Origin: Cytobacillus gottheilii
Lineage (GTDB): Bacteria > Bacillota > Bacilli > Bacillales > Cytobacillaceae
Reading direction: 5' to 3'
Assembly (NCBI RefSeq): GCF_001636345.1
Contig: NZ_KV440945.1
Span: 1,899,631-1,963,630, forward strand
DNA length: 64,000 nucleotides
Shown here piece after piece: positions 57,428 through 64,000 of this stretch. The notes under the pieces are model-generated. The model was not told where the DNA came from, did not search any database, and worked only from the letters and a program-made list of their open reading frames with translations. Position numbers and translations under genes: made by a program. Each line of letters opens with the position of its first letter. The stretch's first letter is position 1.

Positions 57428-60097
57428 TTATTGTCCACCGCCGCTATTGCTTCCTTGCTGATTATTGGAGCCTTCATCTCCGCCGCCATCAGAGTCGCCA
57501 GAATTTTCTCCGTCTCCATCTTCATTATCAGATCCGTTTTGATCTTCGTCTTCACCGTTTCCGGATCCTTCATCACTGCCATCTTCATTGCCAGAATCAT
57601 TCCCGTTACCATTTCCATTCCCGTTGCCGTTCCCGTTTCCATTGTTATTGCCATTCCCGTTACCATTTCCATTCCCATTGCCATTACCGTTTCCAGGGTT
57701 TTCACCATCATTCTCTGATCCCTGATCTTCTTCATTATCATCGGCCTGTGGAATTTCAACGCTGGCTGTGGCAGGATCACTTTGCAGGGAACCTCGTATA
57801 GCTCTTACGGTAAAGCGATAAATGGAGCCTGGTTCAATGTCTTGAAGGGTTAACGACGTGTCACTCATCGTCCCGAGCTGCTGCTCAGCTCCTTCATTTA
57901 AAGAGACTGATATATCGAACTGTACTCCGTCAAGATCATCAGGATATGACCATGCAACATTAACTTGATTGGTTTCAGGATCATACTGCGCCTGTAGTTC
58001 ACTTGGTGCGTTTAGCTTTTCAAATCGATCAGATACAGCATCTGGAGCAAAACCTTTGACTGCATATTCATTTATGATTTGACTTTCCGGTGTATAGTCA
58101 CTCGCAAGCTTCGCAGGATTACTTCCTTTTTCAATTTGTACTTGTTCAACGCTGCTTGGCTGTTCAAAATCAGGTGTTTCTATGCCTTCAGAGACATAAC
58201 TCATTACATTGCGGAACAGCTGCTGCGCAATTCTTTGGTCATTGCCAGCTTTAATAAAGTTCTTTCTTTCAGTATATCCTGTCCAAATAGCTGCTGTGTA
58301 ATTGGTTGTGTAACCAGCGAACCAGGCATCAGGTACACCGCCATTGGTTACTCCATACTCACGAATTTCTTCAGCAGTATAGTTTGTTGTCCCTGTTTTA
58401 CCTGCGACAGGCAATCCGGGAACGTTTGCTTCACGGCCTGTGCCGTAAGAAGAATTGACAACACTTTTCAGCATATCGCTGATCATGAATGCCGTATAGT
58501 CTTTCATAACGACTTCAGCTTCAGGTTTTGCGTCAATCTTTGTTCCATCACGCATTTCAATTTCCTTAACAGAATATGGTTCTGTATAGAATCCATTGTT
58601 GCCAAAAGCACTATAAGCTCCTGCCATCTGCAGCGGTGAAACTTCAAAAGCACCAATCGAATACGATTCAAGCATCGTTTCAATAGGAATGCCCAGCTTA
58701 TTTGCAAATTCCTTCGATTGATCAAGTCCTACTTCCTGTAATGCCTTTAAAGCAGGGATATTACGGGAGCGGGCGAGAGCTTCACGCATGGACATTGGTC
58801 CCATATGGCGATTATCCCAGTTATTTATAGCTGTGCCGCCTGAATATGTGTATGGTTCATCCACAATCGTTTGATATGTGCCCCATTGTTCGTTTTCAAT
58901 GACAGGGCCATAGTCAACGATTGGTTTAAAAGTAGAACCTGCATGCCTTCTTAAATCGACAGCATAGTTAAATCCGCGTTTGACTTCCAGATTTCTTCCT
59001 CCGCCAATCGCTTTAATTTGCCCAGTTTTCGTATCAAGCAAGGTAATTCCTGCCTGAAATTCGTCATCTGGATATTGAATAACATCATTTCCATTCAGCA
59101 ATCCTTCAACATGCTTCTGTGCATTTACATCCAGTGTCGTGTAAATTTTTAAGCCGTCAGAGAAAATATCTAAATCAGGATATTTGTCTTCCACTTCATC
59201 AATCACAACATCAACAAATGAATCGTAAGGCATGTCATCTGTTTCTCTTTGGTCCTCCGGTACAAGGGAGCTTTCTACCGGAATCTCCTGTGCCGCTTTC
59301 ATTTCTTCTTCCGTTATAAATCCATGCTGATTCATCAGCGATAGAACGATATTGCGGCGCTGTTCAGCTCTGTCTGGATGTTTAAAAGGATTGTAATTCT
59401 CAGGACTCTGCGGCATTCCGGCCAGCATTGCCGCTTCATGGAGTTCAAGTTCATTTAATTCTTTTCCAAAATAAATCTTGGATGCAGTCAAAACACCATG
59501 GCTTCCTTGTGACATCCAAATTTTATTCACATACATTTCAAAAATTTCCTGTTTTGTATATTTGCGCTCCAGCTGGAAGGCAAGCCATGCTTCCTGTGCT
59601 TTCCTGCTGATTGTCTTTTCATTATTTAAGAATGAATTTTTAACAACCTGCTGTGTAATGGTACTTGCACCTTCTGATCCAAAGCCATCAGTAACGTTGG
59701 CAATCACAGCTCCGCCTAAGCGGATTAAGTCCATACCATTGTGTTTATAAAATCGGACATCTTCAGTCGCAAGAAATGCGTTTTCTACTAAATCAGGAAT
59801 ATCCTCGTAATTCACATAATCCAATTTTCCTGAACCAACTTTAGCGATTGTATTTCCTTCACTATCAAAGATTTCAGAAGGAATTGGATCCTTTAAGGCG
59901 GATTCATCAAGTGGCGGTGTATCCTTTACCATAAATGCAAAAGTAGCAGCACCAGCAATCATTCCGACAATGCCAAGAACAATTAAAGTAAGAAAAATCC
60001 TTTTAAAGATGTTTTTGGATTTCTTTTTGCCCTTGTTTTTTGGCTTGGAGGCAAGCTCTTTTCGGCGCTCCTCCCTTGATTGGAATTTCTCTGCCAT
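57428..60097 (-). CDS. ponA: Class A penicillin-binding protein 1A/1B
   Basis: 889 residues. Basic cytoplasmic start, one membrane helix (about 32-56), GT51 glycosyltransferase domain with catalytic Glu112 in TEDVRFYKHNG, then the transpeptidase domain with SxxK Ser388 (GSTFKP), SxN (Ser444-Arg-Asn446) and KTGT at 567-570. A fibronectin-III-like module occupies about 698-783. The last ~100 residues are a low-complexity, Asn/Gly/Asp/Glu-rich tail (repeated NG). It polymerises and crosslinks peptidoglycan at the outer membrane face. recU lies upstream on the same strand. Confidence 0.97.
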   Translation of the reverse strand: MAEKFQSREERRKELASKPKNKGKKKSKNIFKRIFLTLIVLGIVGMIAGAATFAFMVKDTPPLDESALKDPIPSEIFDSEGNTIAKVGSGKLDYVNYEDIPDLVENAFLATEDVRFYKHNGMDLIRLGGAVIANVTDGFGSEGASTITQQVVKNSFLNNEKTISRKAQEAWLAFQLERKYTKQEIFEMYVNKIWMSQGSHGVLTASKIYFGKELNELELHEAAMLAGMPQSPENYNPFKHPDRAEQRRNIVLSLMNQHGFITEEEMKAAQEIPVESSLVPEDQRETDDMPYDSFVDVVIDEVEDKYPDLDIFSDGLKIYTTLDVNAQKHVEGLLNGNDVIQYPDDEFQAGITLLDTKTGQIKAIGGGRNLEVKRGFNYAVDLRRHAGSTFKPIVDYGPVIENEQWGTYQTIVDEPYTYSGGTAINNWDNRHMGPMSMREALARSRNIPALKALQEVGLDQSKEFANKLGIPIETMLESYSIGAFEVSPLQMAGAYSAFGNNGFYTEPYSVKEIEMRDGTKIDAKPEAEVVMKDYTAFMISDMLKSVVNSSYGTGREANVPGLPVAGKTGTTNYTAEEIREYGVTNGGVPDAWFAGYTTNYTAAIWTGYTERKNFIKAGNDQRIAQQLFRNVMSYVSEGIETPDFEQPSSVEQVQIEKGSNPAKLASDYTPESQIINEYAVKGFAPDAVSDRFEKLNAPSELQAQYDPETNQVNVAWSYPDDLDGVQFDISVSLNEGAEQQLGTMSDTSLTLQDIEPGSIYRFTVRAIRGSLQSDPATASVEIPQADDNEEDQGSENDGENPGNGNGNGNGNGNGNGNNNGNGNGNGNGNGNGNDSGNEDGSDEGSGNGEDEDQNGSDNEDGDGENSGDSDGGGDEGSNNQQGSNSGGGQ
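57430..57740 (-). repeat. Low-complexity NG/D/E repeat encoding the PonA tail
   Basis: The 3' 300 bp of ponA encode about 100 residues of mostly Asn, Gly, Asp, Glu and Ser. The core (about 57595-57690) is a tandem array of a six-base unit that codes for Asn-Gly, with minor third-position changes. Such arrays vary in copy number by slippage. Confidence 0.85.
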
Positions 60098-60225
60098 ATA
60101 TGTTCATCCTTTCTTACAAAAGCCAAATGTACTTTATAAGAACATTCATGTATTCGTCTTATTATGGTCCTGCTCAAGTCATATGGATGTCAGAGCAAAA
60201 CGATACGTCTCAGCTTTTCTTCCTA

Positions 60226-60840
60226 TTAAAGGTTATAAATATAATCTATTATTTTAATATAGTCAATTGTTGGTTGAAAGCCAAGCGGAATGGAATGGCC
60301 TTTTTCTGCAATCTCATCTTTTCTTATGGATTTTCTCCCACCATTTACCATTCTGTCCCAAAATTCAAGCAAATAGAGTGCATCCAGCAGGAATACTTCG
60401 TTGGTTTGAGAGAAGCGAAGCAAAACAAAGCAGATGCCCCTTTGATTTAACACCTTTTTCATATGGTTAATTTGGTGCTCGTGAAAGTTTTTAAGCGGAA
60501 ACGAAGTTGTATTTTGCGTTTCCTTTGCTTCAAAATCAATATATTTTCCCTTATATACGCCGTTATAATCAGTAGTTGATGCCTGTTTGAAATAGGCTTC
60601 TTTAATAACGGCTGCACTTCTGCTTGGATAATCGACCTGTACAATTTGCAGCGGTGTTGGTTTTTTATGAATGCAGGCTATACCATGTGTTAAATAGTAT
60701 TCATTTGATTGATTGATATCTTCCTCCAATGTCATTCCTCTATTGCTGTAAGACCATTTTTTTTCTTTCTGAGCTGGCTGGCTTGCCGTTTTTTTCACAG
60801 CAGGCACATAACGTTTTCCATTTGGATAATGGAAGTTCAT
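60226..60840 (-). CDS. recU: Holliday junction resolvase RecU
   Basis: 204 residues. Dimeric nuclease that cuts Holliday junctions in recombination repair and modulates RecA. Signature parts: [15 protein letters not shown], and the active-site region [17 protein letters not shown] with acidic metal ligands. A 128-bp gap separates it from ponA on the same strand; in B. subtilis the two form an operon. yppC is divergent from it. Confidence 0.95.
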   Translation of the reverse strand: MNFHYPNGKRYVPAVKKTASQPAQKEKKWSYSNRGMTLEEDINQSNEYYLTHGIACIHKKPTPLQIVQVDYPSRSAAVIKEAYFKQASTTDYNGVYKGKYIDFEAKETQNTTSFPLKNFHEHQINHMKKVLNQRGICFVLLRFSQTNEVFLLDALYLLEFWDRMVNGGRKSIRKDEIAEKGHSIPLGFQPTIDYIKIIDYIYNL

Positions 60841-60957
60841 TGTAATTCACCTCACAAACTACTACCTATCATACCAAATGTACTTAAGGTTTTGGTGAAT
60901 AAATAGCCCTATTAAGCAAACGCTAACCTCATAAATCATTATGCTGGGGGAAAAGTA
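60841..60957. promoter_or_regulatory. Divergent promoter region recU/yppC
   Basis: 117 bp that must drive recU-ponA leftward and yppC rightward. The recU ribosome-binding site is GTGAGGTG (reverse strand) and that of yppC is TGGGGGAAA. No unambiguous promoter boxes are seen. Confidence 0.4.
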
Positions 60958-61962
60958 ATGCTGATAAAAAGAAGACCAGCTTCCGGAAAAGAGCATCAAG
61001 AAATAATTTTAGCCATTAACAATCAAACTGCTTTTTACAATAGAGACAATCTTTCACGTACAAATGCTTATTTGAACTATTATTTGCAGCACCAGGACAT
61101 TCAATGGGCGTTTTTAGCAAGCATGGTTTCTCGCAATGCCGGCTGGAACATGTGCGATTTAGAAGGTGACCTTTTTGCTGATCTCCTCAGTGCAAATTTT
61201 CGGAGCAGATTGTTTTTAACGTATGAAAGAGCAAATTGGCTAATATTTCAAGATGCCTACCCGCAACTTCTCCTCTATCATTATTCGACGAAAATAGGGG
61301 AGCCTTTGTTTCATTTATTGAGAAATTTTCATGTTTCCTCCTTTATGGAAAAAGAATGGATGCTGTATTGGCATCATCAAGATCTGCAGAGGTTAATGAC
61401 TTCATTAATTATTAATGAACAAAATGTCATTCAAAGACCTGTTATTGAATATGGTGTATACCGGGAAAAAGTTTTTGGAACCTTACTCTTTTCCTTGCAG
61501 GATTGGTTTCATTTCAGTGTTGTCTTATTTCCTACAATCTACGGAGAACTTTATGGTGCAAGTGTGCATGGATTTAAAAATATCAGTAACCGTATTGAAT
61601 TGGGAAAAGCATTAGCCACTGTCTTGTTCAGCAATGAACACTATGCTGATTTTCTTGAATTTGCCCTGAAAACAGAACATACAGGTTCCCGGCATGATTA
61701 CGAAAGATATATTCCCTTTAAACATAATCGGAAAACACCAATGCTGCGGCTTACTTTTCCTTTGGTGAGGCATCATCGGCATCAATTTGAGGATTGGAGC
61801 AATAGCACAGCAATAAAATCACAATGGTACAAACGAGATAAAGGAATTACAATGCAACATTCTCTAACAGAATGGTATTTTTCTAAACAAGAGCAGCTCC
61901 AATTAGCACACGCATGTAAGAATGTTCTTCTTCGCTTTTTTAGTACGAATAAAAATCGCTGA
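60958..61962 (+). CDS. yppC: YppC, DUF2515-family protein
   Basis: 334 residues, slightly longer than B. subtilis YppC. A DUF2515 protein of unknown function. Conserved-looking blocks are NISRTNAYL-like DNLSRTNAYLNYYLQ, FLASMVSRNAGWNMCDLEG and FTLYERAN-like LFLTYERANWLIFQDAYPQ. Mostly soluble with aromatic-rich segments. It is divergent from recU and followed by the convergent sspM. Confidence 0.88.
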   Translation: MLIKRRPASGKEHQEIILAINNQTAFYNRDNLSRTNAYLNYYLQHQDIQWAFLASMVSRNAGWNMCDLEGDLFADLLSANFRSRLFLTYERANWLIFQDAYPQLLLYHYSTKIGEPLFHLLRNFHVSSFMEKEWMLYWHHQDLQRLMTSLIINEQNVIQRPVIEYGVYREKVFGTLLFSLQDWFHFSVVLFPTIYGELYGASVHGFKNISNRIELGKALATVLFSNEHYADFLEFALKTEHTGSRHDYERYIPFKHNRKTPMLRLTFPLVRHHRHQFEDWSNSTAIKSQWYKRDKGITMQHSLTEWYFSKQEQLQLAHACKNVLLRFFSTNKNR

Positions 61963-61984
61963 TTTATTTTTTGTAATTAAAAAT

Positions 61985-62010
61985 AAGCAAGGAGTCTTAT
62001 CTCCTTGCTT
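61985..62010 (-). terminator. Terminator of sspM (minus strand)
   Basis: Perfect arms AAGCAAGGAG / CTCCTTGCTT with loop TCTTAT. On the minus strand a T-rich tail (TATTTTTAATT) follows, so it serves sspM and may also stop yppC. Confidence 0.88.
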
Positions 62011-62026
62011 ACAAGTGTTAGGGCGA

Positions 62027-62134
62027 TTATGTAGAGGGACGGTCTGGACCTTCTAGTTTTTTGTCGCCATATCCTGCTTTTTGTTCATTTTGTTTTTTGG
62101 GCTGTATATTGTTTTTCTTTTCCTGCTTTGCCAT
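62027..62134 (-). CDS. sspM: Minor acid-soluble spore protein SspM
   Basis: 35 residues, too short for usual ORF filters: it starts MAKQEKKNNIQPKKQNEQKA and ends GDKKLEGPDRPST. The C-terminal DKKLxGPxRPST is diagnostic of SspM. GGAGGTG precedes the ATG at the usual distance. SspM is a minor small acid-soluble protein made in the forespore (sigma-G in B. subtilis); I see no clear sigma-G boxes upstream. Same place, beside yppC, as in B. subtilis. Confidence 0.92.
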   Translation of the reverse strand: MAKQEKKNNIQPKKQNEQKAGYGDKKLEGPDRPST

Positions 62135-62409
62135 GCCTGACACCTCCGTTTATTCGCTTTATCGTGAATTACATTGCTATGACAAACTGCTTTGCTGAAG
62201 CATTATTATGCTTTTACAATTGTCATCGCTATTATTTTGTGCAAGTCCCTTACTTTCATACACAGAATATGTGTCGAAAATGGAAGGCTAATCTTGGTGG
62301 AATAGTTCTTTCTTTGCCGAATCAGTTCTAGTTTTGTCATGGTACAAGGATTTAAAAGAAGATCAGCGAAAAGTAATAGTCAAAGGCTAAAGTTATTGGA
62401 GGGTAAACA

Positions 62410-62664
62410 ATGAACAGTAATGATAAGGTAAAAGAAGAGCTCCTCACAATGCTTTCTGAGATTTGTGGACAGCTGGATGAACTGGAAGGACTTCTGGAAA
62501 AAAATGCAGCTCGTACACGTAAAAAATTAATGAACAAACAGGCTGAGAAAATGATCTCATGTTACGGAAAAATGAATGATTTAGAAGAAAAGCTAATAAA
62601 AGATACATCTGCCCAAGGAACTTATACTAACACCCGCAGCCTTAAACTTGAACTTGGCTACTGA
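62410..62664 (+). CDS. Small helical protein at the yppD position
   Basis: 84 residues, predicted almost entirely helical and charged, with a coiled-coil-like stretch (EELLTMLSEICGQLDELEGL). GGAGGG lies 8 bp upstream of the ATG, so it is likely a real gene. It lies between sspM and yppE, where B. subtilis has yppD, but I cannot confirm homology from sequence alone and leave the symbol blank. Confidence 0.65.
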   Translation: MNSNDKVKEELLTMLSEICGQLDELEGLLEKNAARTRKKLMNKQAEKMISCYGKMNDLEEKLIKDTSAQGTYTNTRSLKLELGY

Positions 62665-62689
62665 TTTGCATAGAATAAGGCATATACTG

Positions 62690-62935
62690 TAAGTGGCTGG
62701 ACATTAGTGTTCAAAAGATGATTTAACCGAAAGATTAATGCTTTACATTGTTATTAAATGTTTGGTTTATAGTTCTGTTGGTTTGAATACTATTTTTAAA
62801 ACGCGTGAAATGGAGCGGAGGGCACTCGACTCCTGCGGGAAATAGAGGAAAAGGTGAGACCCCGCAGGCTTGCCGAGAAGCTCAGCTTCCTCCCCGAGGA
62901 AAGCGAGTGTCTGCAGCGTAATGGAACATACTTGT
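62690..62935 (+). repeat. Dispersed composite repeat, copy C (most complete)
   Basis: GGCTGGACATTAGTG at about 62696 is followed after an AT-rich spacer by a GC-rich core (62805-62931) beginning GTGAAATGGAGCGGAGGGC and ending CGTAATGGAACA. The core holds long pairing arms (CTCCTGCGGG / CCCGCAGG, and GCACTCG / CGAGTG), so it can fold into one large hairpin. No coding potential. Confidence 0.85.
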
Positions 62936-63051
62936 CCATACAGCTAACTAATTTATCAACATAAATATTGTTACAATATGTTGAGAAGATTCTTCATTTT
63001 AGTATGATTAGTTTAATTCGTCCCAGCCACGTTCTTGTGGAGTGATATATA

Positions 63052-63423
63052 GTGGAAAAACAAAATCTTTTGCAGCAAACAGAAAAACTGATTGAGTATG
63101 TCAAAAGAGCAGATGAAAAATACAAAGAAATTAAAATCAGTGGAGAAAAAGGCGACTTTTATAATGAAGTGAAACCCTTTGCAGATGAAGTCAAAGAAAT
63201 AAATGATCAATGGAAAAATGCAGCCATTCAATGGATTCATACAGAAAGACCTAAAAACATCGATGAACAGCAAATTGACTCATGCCATGAACATATTGAA
63301 ATAATATCCATTCAATCTTTTTTCCCTGAGACAAGCAGAACAAGATTCAAAAATTTAGTCAGCTCATCAATATATGTTCTTCAAACGATTGTTCTTGCAA
63401 TAGACAATGACAAGCTTGGATGA
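63052..63423 (+). CDS. yppE: YppE, DUF1798-family helical protein
   Basis: 123 residues, exactly the usual family length. DUF1798/YppE proteins are all-helical bundles of unknown function. GTG start at 63052; the upstream TGGAGTGAT is its likely ribosome-binding site. Segments such as FADEVKEINDQWKNAAIQWI fit the family. It is convergent with yppF. Confidence 0.88.
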   Translation: MEKQNLLQQTEKLIEYVKRADEKYKEIKISGEKGDFYNEVKPFADEVKEINDQWKNAAIQWIHTERPKNIDEQQIDSCHEHIEIISIQSFFPETSRTRFKNLVSSSIYVLQTIVLAIDNDKLG

Positions 63424-63437
63424 AGAGTATTCAGCAA

Positions 63438-63478
63438 AAGCAAAGAGAGATCCAGGCAAAATGGATCTCTCTTTGCTT
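63438..63478. terminator. Bidirectional terminator yppE/yppF
   Basis: Arms AAGCAAAGAGAGATCC and GGATCTCTCTTTGCTT with loop AGGCAAAAT; perfect over 16 bp. Confidence 0.93.
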
Positions 63479-63512
63479 TGTAAAAACAATACGTAAGCTT
63501 TATGAGTGTCAT

Positions 63513-63728
63513 TTAATTAGAACCAATGAGGGAGTTGTCCTCTAAATGATCAGGAAGTTGTGCTCCTAGGGCTTCTAGCTCTCGCACGAGGTCACGATAC
63601 ACCTCAATGGAAATTTCATTTTGAATATACGCTCTTTTTGAGAAATCTAATAATTCATTGACATGCTCTGGATCACAATCGCGAAGCTGCTGAAATTTCT
63701 GTTTTAGCTCGTGAATATTCATCATCAT
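63513..63728 (-). CDS. yppF: YppF-family small protein
   Basis: 71 residues, starting MMMNIHELKQKFQQLRDCDP. The first of three consecutive Met codons is chosen: GAGGAGGG ends 6 bp before it. Small, acidic, helical; function unknown. Matches YppF by size, composition and position between yppE and yppG. Confidence 0.82.
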   Translation of the reverse strand: MMMNIHELKQKFQQLRDCDPEHVNELLDFSKRAYIQNEISIEVYRDLVRELEALGAQLPDHLEDNSLIGSN

Positions 63729-63985
63729 TTGGTGCCCTCCTCAAAAGTCTACATGCATATGATACACTCCTGCATCTGTCCGTTTTATAACGGTGCAGGT
63801 TTTCTATATGGTAACACGGAATAAAAAATATCTTCGTTTTTCCAAAATTTAAACTTCCGACAAAAACCTTCATCTTTTGACATGTGCAGTCCCTTTCATT
63901 AGCAAAGATTTTCAATAGTTTATCACCAGCTAGGCGGGTTCATCATATTTTGTAGTATAGATCTAAAAAAGGAGGAAGTCTGCTT

Positions 63986-64000
63986 ATGTTTGGACGCAAA
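63986..64000 (+). CDS. First codons of a downstream gene (yppG position), cut by the window end
   Basis: AAAAAAGGAGG lies 10-12 bp upstream of ATG at 63986, and five codons (MFGRK) remain in the window. The synteny suggests yppG, a spore-associated proline-rich protein in B. subtilis, but five codons cannot establish it. Confidence 0.4.

Noticed and set aside
57413..57718. A 101-residue plus-strand hydrophobic frame opposite the end of ponA
   Set aside because: It is the antisense of the repetitive Asn-Gly tail; its Ile/Val/Pro repetition is a by-product of the six-base repeat, and it lacks a ribosome-binding site.
62128..62331. 67-residue plus-strand frame after sspM
   Set aside because: No ribosome-binding site, it overlaps the sspM start and promoter, and composition is not protein-like.
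63673..63915. 80-residue minus-strand frame upstream of yppF
   Set aside because: It covers the yppF start and promoter in another frame with no ribosome-binding site.

Overview
The window is chromosomal DNA of a low-to-moderate-GC, endospore-forming member of the Bacillaceae (Bacillus sensu lato). The support is direct: spoIVA, ypeB, ypjB, yunB-like, sspM and other sporulation genes are present, along with bacillithiol genes (bshA, bshB1), TRAP (mtrB) and a menaquinone-type b6c complex. Gene order follows the Bacillus subtilis ypeB-to-yppG chromosomal segment almost gene for gene. Most of the window is therefore conserved housekeeping DNA, and the variable parts are small insertions and intergenic repeats.

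Layout. 1-6250: end of ypeB, then motI-like ypfA, ypfB, cmk, plsC, rpsA/ypfD and fni. 6250-13000: an intergenic repeat cluster, ypzI, yphA, the YIEGIA protein with its small partner, der, gpsA, yphE and yphF. 13000-20000: spoIVA, hbs, folE, mtrB, and the heptaprenyl/menaquinone genes hepS-menG-hepT, then ndk. 20000-27700: cheR and the aromatic supra-operon aroC-aroB-aroH-hisC-tyrA-aroA, which lacks the trp genes that sit between aroH and hisC in B. subtilis. 27700-34050: a frameshifted DinB-family gene, a degenerate amidohydrolase-like gene, ypiA-ypiB-ypiF and the qcrABC respiratory complex. 34089-35979: an apparently complete group IIC intron directly behind the qcrC terminator. 36000-46100: ypjA, yunB-like, ypjB, a zinc metallopeptidase, ypjC (minus strand), ypjD, dapB, mgsA, bshB1, bshA, cca and birA. 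46500-57400: panBCD, dinG, ypmA, ypmB, aspB, asnS, dnaD, nth and ypoC. 57400-64000: ponA and recU on the minus strand, then yppC, sspM (minus), a small coiled-coil-like gene, yppE, yppF (minus) and the first codons of a yppG-position gene.

How the genes work together. The menaquinone side chain (hepS/hepT) and ring methylation (menG) supply the quinone oxidised by QcrABC. The shikimate genes make chorismate and then prephenate, phenylalanine and tyrosine, and TRAP senses tryptophan. The ypjD-to-panD block makes bacillithiol, diaminopimelate, biotinylated enzymes and pantothenate, and matures tRNA. The spore genes are scattered single units.

The most notable non-routine items are: the group IIC intron at a transcription terminator; the loss or relocation of trp from the aro supra-operon although TRAP is kept; the amidohydrolase-like gene that has lost its HxH metal site; the DinB gene split by a frameshift; three families of non-coding repeats; and several hairpin-bearing leaders. 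I did not find convincing evidence for a wholly new multi-gene system. Several genes have TTG starts (ypfA, yphA, spoIVA, aroC, ypiB, qcrB) or GTG starts (fni, aroH, aroA, ypiF, yunB-like, asnS, yppE); coordinates below reflect ribosome-binding-site choices.
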